From NCBI GenBank assembly GCA_017505505.1, contig JAFVPA010000057.1:1-24840 (forward strand): 24,840 nucleotides of DNA, given 5' to 3'. The position numbers and the translations under genes are program-made. The notes under the pieces were generated by a model that did not search any database, was not told the origin of the DNA, and saw only the letters and a program-made list of their open reading frames with translations. The DNA is from Oscillospiraceae bacterium (GTDB lineage Bacteria; Bacillota_A; Clostridia; Oscillospirales; Oscillospiraceae). Positions within the stretch are counted from its first letter, which is position 1, and the number at the start of each line of letters is the position of its first letter. Shown here in pieces: positions 23,472 through 24,840 of this stretch.

Positions 23472-24357
23472 TACGAGAACCGTAGGCCGGATCCTCCGGT
23501 CTATCAGCGGATTTTATGATGTTCAGACCCCCTCCGGCCTGGTGACCTGCCGGGCCCGGGGAATCCTCCGCAAGGTTGGAAACAGTCCCCTCACCGGCGA
23601 TATGGTGGAGATCACCGTGGAAAAGGGAAAGGGTATGGTGGAAACCATTCTGCCCCGGAAGAACAGCTTCATCCGGCCCGCTGTTGCCAATATTGATGCG
23701 TTGGTGGTGTTTGCTGCCAATGTCAATCCGGTAACGGAACCCTATCTCATCGACCGGGTGGCTGCCATTGCGGGTGACCAGGAGGTCCCGGTGATTCTGT
23801 GCGTGAACAAATGCGACCTGGATCCGGCGGTGGATCTGGTCCGTATCTATCAGAACGCAGGCTTTCATGTGATCTGTACCAGTGCTGAGACCGGGGATGG
23901 CGTGGAAGCGCTTCGGGATGCGATATGGGGTAAGCTGACAGCGTTCACCGGAAATTCCGGTGTGGGCAAGAGCAGCATTCTCAACCGCTTGGCTCCGAAG
24001 CTGAAGCTGGCAACGGGTGAAGTCTCTGAAAAGCTGGGCCGGGGACGGCACACTACCCGTCATGTGGAGCTGTATCGGCTGGGAGAAGAAACCTACGTGG
24101 CCGATACGCCGGGATTTTCTTCCTTTGATACGGATCAGATGGAAGTGATCCTGAAGGAGAACCTCCAGTATGCTTTCCCGGACTTTGGAAAGTATATCGG
24201 CTCCTGCCGATTCGACGACTGTTCCCACCGCAAGGAACCGGACTGTGCCGTTCGGGCTGCATTTGAAGCTGGCCTGATCGAAAAGACCCGGTATGACAGC
24301 TACCTGAAGCTGTATGAGAAGGCGAGCCAGATCAACCTCTGGGAATTAAAAAAATAA
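23464..24357 (+). CDS. rsgA: Small ribosomal subunit biogenesis GTPase RsgA
   Basis: RsgA checks late maturation of the 30S subunit and releases in a GTP-dependent way. The 297-residue protein has the N-terminal OB fold (about 1-70), then the circularly permuted GTPase in the order G4 (CVNKCDL), G1 (GNSGVGKSS, Lys169), G3 (DTPGFSSF), and a zinc-binding C-terminus with Cys248, Cys253, His255 and Cys261. The start is GTG at 23464, inside the end of prkC (8-base overlap). In other Firmicutes RsgA is a substrate of PrkC and regulated by (p)ppGpp, so its position fits. A terminator follows 14 bases after the stop. Confidence 0.97.
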   Translation: MSNTRTVGRILRSISGFYDVQTPSGLVTCRARGILRKVGNSPLTGDMVEITVEKGKGMVETILPRKNSFIRPAVANIDALVVFAANVNPVTEPYLIDRVAAIAGDQEVPVILCVNKCDLDPAVDLVRIYQNAGFHVICTSAETGDGVEALRDAIWGKLTAFTGNSGVGKSSILNRLAPKLKLATGEVSEKLGRGRHTTRHVELYRLGEETYVADTPGFSSFDTDQMEVILKENLQYAFPDFGKYIGSCRFDDCSHRKEPDCAVRAAFEAGLIEKTRYDSYLKLYEKASQINLWELKK

Positions 24358-24371
24358 TAGATATAATGTAG

Positions 24372-24397
24372 GGGAGGGCCAATGGCCCTCCCTTTTG
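24372..24397 (+). terminator. Terminator at the end of the cdaA-rsgA gene run
   Basis: A 9-bp perfect stem GGGAGGGCC/GGCCCTCCC (24372-24380 with 24384-24392), a 3-base loop and TTTTGT. It closes the long plus-strand unit. Confidence 0.92.
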
Positions 24398-24533
24398 TCC
24401 CGTAGTTTTTGGGAGGGAATGCAGCGTAAACGTAATAGTTGTATCAAAAAATATTCCTTCGGTACAAATTTACCGACTCAACATATTTAACGAATTTTAC
24501 CATCAAAGTTTGTGATTTTTTCTGAAATTATGC
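24398..24533. other. AT-rich gap, no gene seen
   Basis: This stretch between the rsgA terminator and the next promoter has several A/T runs and no open frame with a ribosome site. The last part may act as an upstream promoter element for the strong promoter that follows. Confidence 0.6.
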
Positions 24534-24562
24534 TTGACAATTTGTGCAATGCATGTTATATT
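24534..24562 (+). promoter_or_regulatory. Strong extended -10 promoter of the downstream (probably S10) operon
   Basis: Perfect TTGACA (24534-24539), 17 bases, TATATT (24557-24562) with TGT directly before the -10, an extended -10 form, and A/T-rich sequence upstream. The strength fits a ribosomal protein operon. Start would be near 24569. Confidence 0.88.
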
Positions 24563-24568
24563 ATTCAA

Positions 24569-24840
24569 GCGCGTGAATGGAATAACCATGCGCGCACTGC
24601 GATGATGCGGGAGATTGCGTCGAAAGGCGGTAACTTCCGCGGAGTATGTCCGGTCATCGGGCGGCTGAACTGCTTCTGAAGCGCTAGCGTATATCGCTGG
24701 GCTTGGAAGAATGGGTCGGCCTCGGTCGGCCATTTTTCATGGCTCGGAGTGATACGCACGGCGGCGCGGACAAGAAACAGTTCGACCGTACCCAGACACT
24801 ACGCAAACTGAGTACGTAATTCAAGGAGGAAAACAAACCA
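24569..24840 (+). ncRNA. Structured 5' leader with attenuator, probably of rpsJ (S10 operon)
   Basis: About 270 bases between the promoter and AAGGAGG (24823-24829) hold no gene but many paired segments: a 5' hairpin (GCGCG...ATGG with CCAT...CGCGC, 24568-24596), GCGG/CCGC near 24637-24650, an AAGC...GCTT hairpin around 24678-24705, and a GC-rich hairpin at 24710-24734 followed by five T (24733-24737), which looks like an intrinsic terminator inside the leader. The final part, from GGACAAGAAACAG to ACTGAGTACGTAA before the ribosome site, resembles what I recall upstream of rpsJ in Clostridia. The start codon would fall at or just after 24841, outside the window. The identity of the gene is inference. 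Confidence 0.6.
24710..24737 (+). terminator. Possible transcription attenuator within the leader
   Basis: Stem GGTCGGC with GTCGGCC (two G-T pairs), flanked by AAT/ATT with one bulged G, loop CTCG, then TTTTT. It is about 140 bases after the transcript start and about 100 before the gene, so it would stop transcription early unless an alternative fold or a bound protein prevents it. Confidence 0.55.

Noticed and set aside
1..24840. CRISPR array, prophage, insertion sequence with transposase, tRNA or rRNA genes
   Set aside because: No regularly spaced repeats, phage or transposase proteins, tRNA cloverleaf or rRNA sequence was seen; the repeats found are single inverted-repeat elements.

Overview
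The window is a chromosomal segment of a Gram-positive, GC-rich Clostridia member, most likely a gut Oscillospirales/Oscillospiraceae-type organism. This rests on gene content and order (tuf, type A rnpB, murD-ispD-ispF, the cdaA-cdaR to gmk-rpoZ-priA-def-fmt-rsmB-rlmN-stp-prkC-rsgA run), the Firmicutes-type genes cdaR, remA and prkC, strong Shine-Dalgarno sites, GTG/TTG starts, and intergenic inverted repeats of kinds that look dispersed. No rRNA, tRNA, CRISPR array, transposase, phage gene or origin was seen.

Layout. (1) 1-618: 3' half of tuf and its terminator. (2) 669-2981: a sigma-A-type promoter, a duplicated DUF1538 membrane protein and two P-II-like regulators, which look like one transcription unit and are the least understood part of the window. 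(3) 2990-3692: a small AT-richer module with a minus-strand XRE regulator diverging from a plus-strand 90-residue membrane protein, bracketed by two terminators with identical 12-bp stems. (4) 3695-4034: rnpB (RNase P RNA, minus strand), diverging from the murD promoter. (5) 4246-6800: murD-ispD-ispF (peptidoglycan precursor and MEP isoprenoid synthesis), with a REP-like element in the murD leader and a MITE-like repeat after ispF. (6) 6978-8066: a minus-strand PfkB/KDG-type sugar kinase. (7) 8280-9637: a DUF3343 Se/S-carrier-like protein and a class V aminotransferase/cysteine desulfurase-like enzyme.

(8) 9657-24396: fifteen tightly packed plus-strand genes behind one good promoter and ending at a terminator after rsgA. 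They join c-di-AMP synthesis (cdaA, cdaR), an RseC-like redox membrane protein, RNA turnover (yicC), the RemA DNA-binding regulator, nucleotide metabolism (gmk), transcription (rpoZ), replication restart (priA), N-terminal formyl-Met processing (def, fmt), rRNA modification (rsmB, rlmN), PASTA kinase/phosphatase signalling (stp, prkC) and ribosome maturation (rsgA). Many junctions overlap by 1-11 bases. A MITE-like repeat interrupts the run between def and fmt.

(9) 24534-24840: a near-consensus promoter and a long structured leader with a terminator-like attenuator hairpin, ending in a strong ribosome binding site right at the window edge. I think the next gene is rpsJ (S10 operon), which would place about 24 kb between tuf and the S10 operon. 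Most of the window is ordinary core genome. The best candidates for something under-described are the DUF1538/P-II cluster, the XRE/small-membrane-protein module and the 3' leader RNA.
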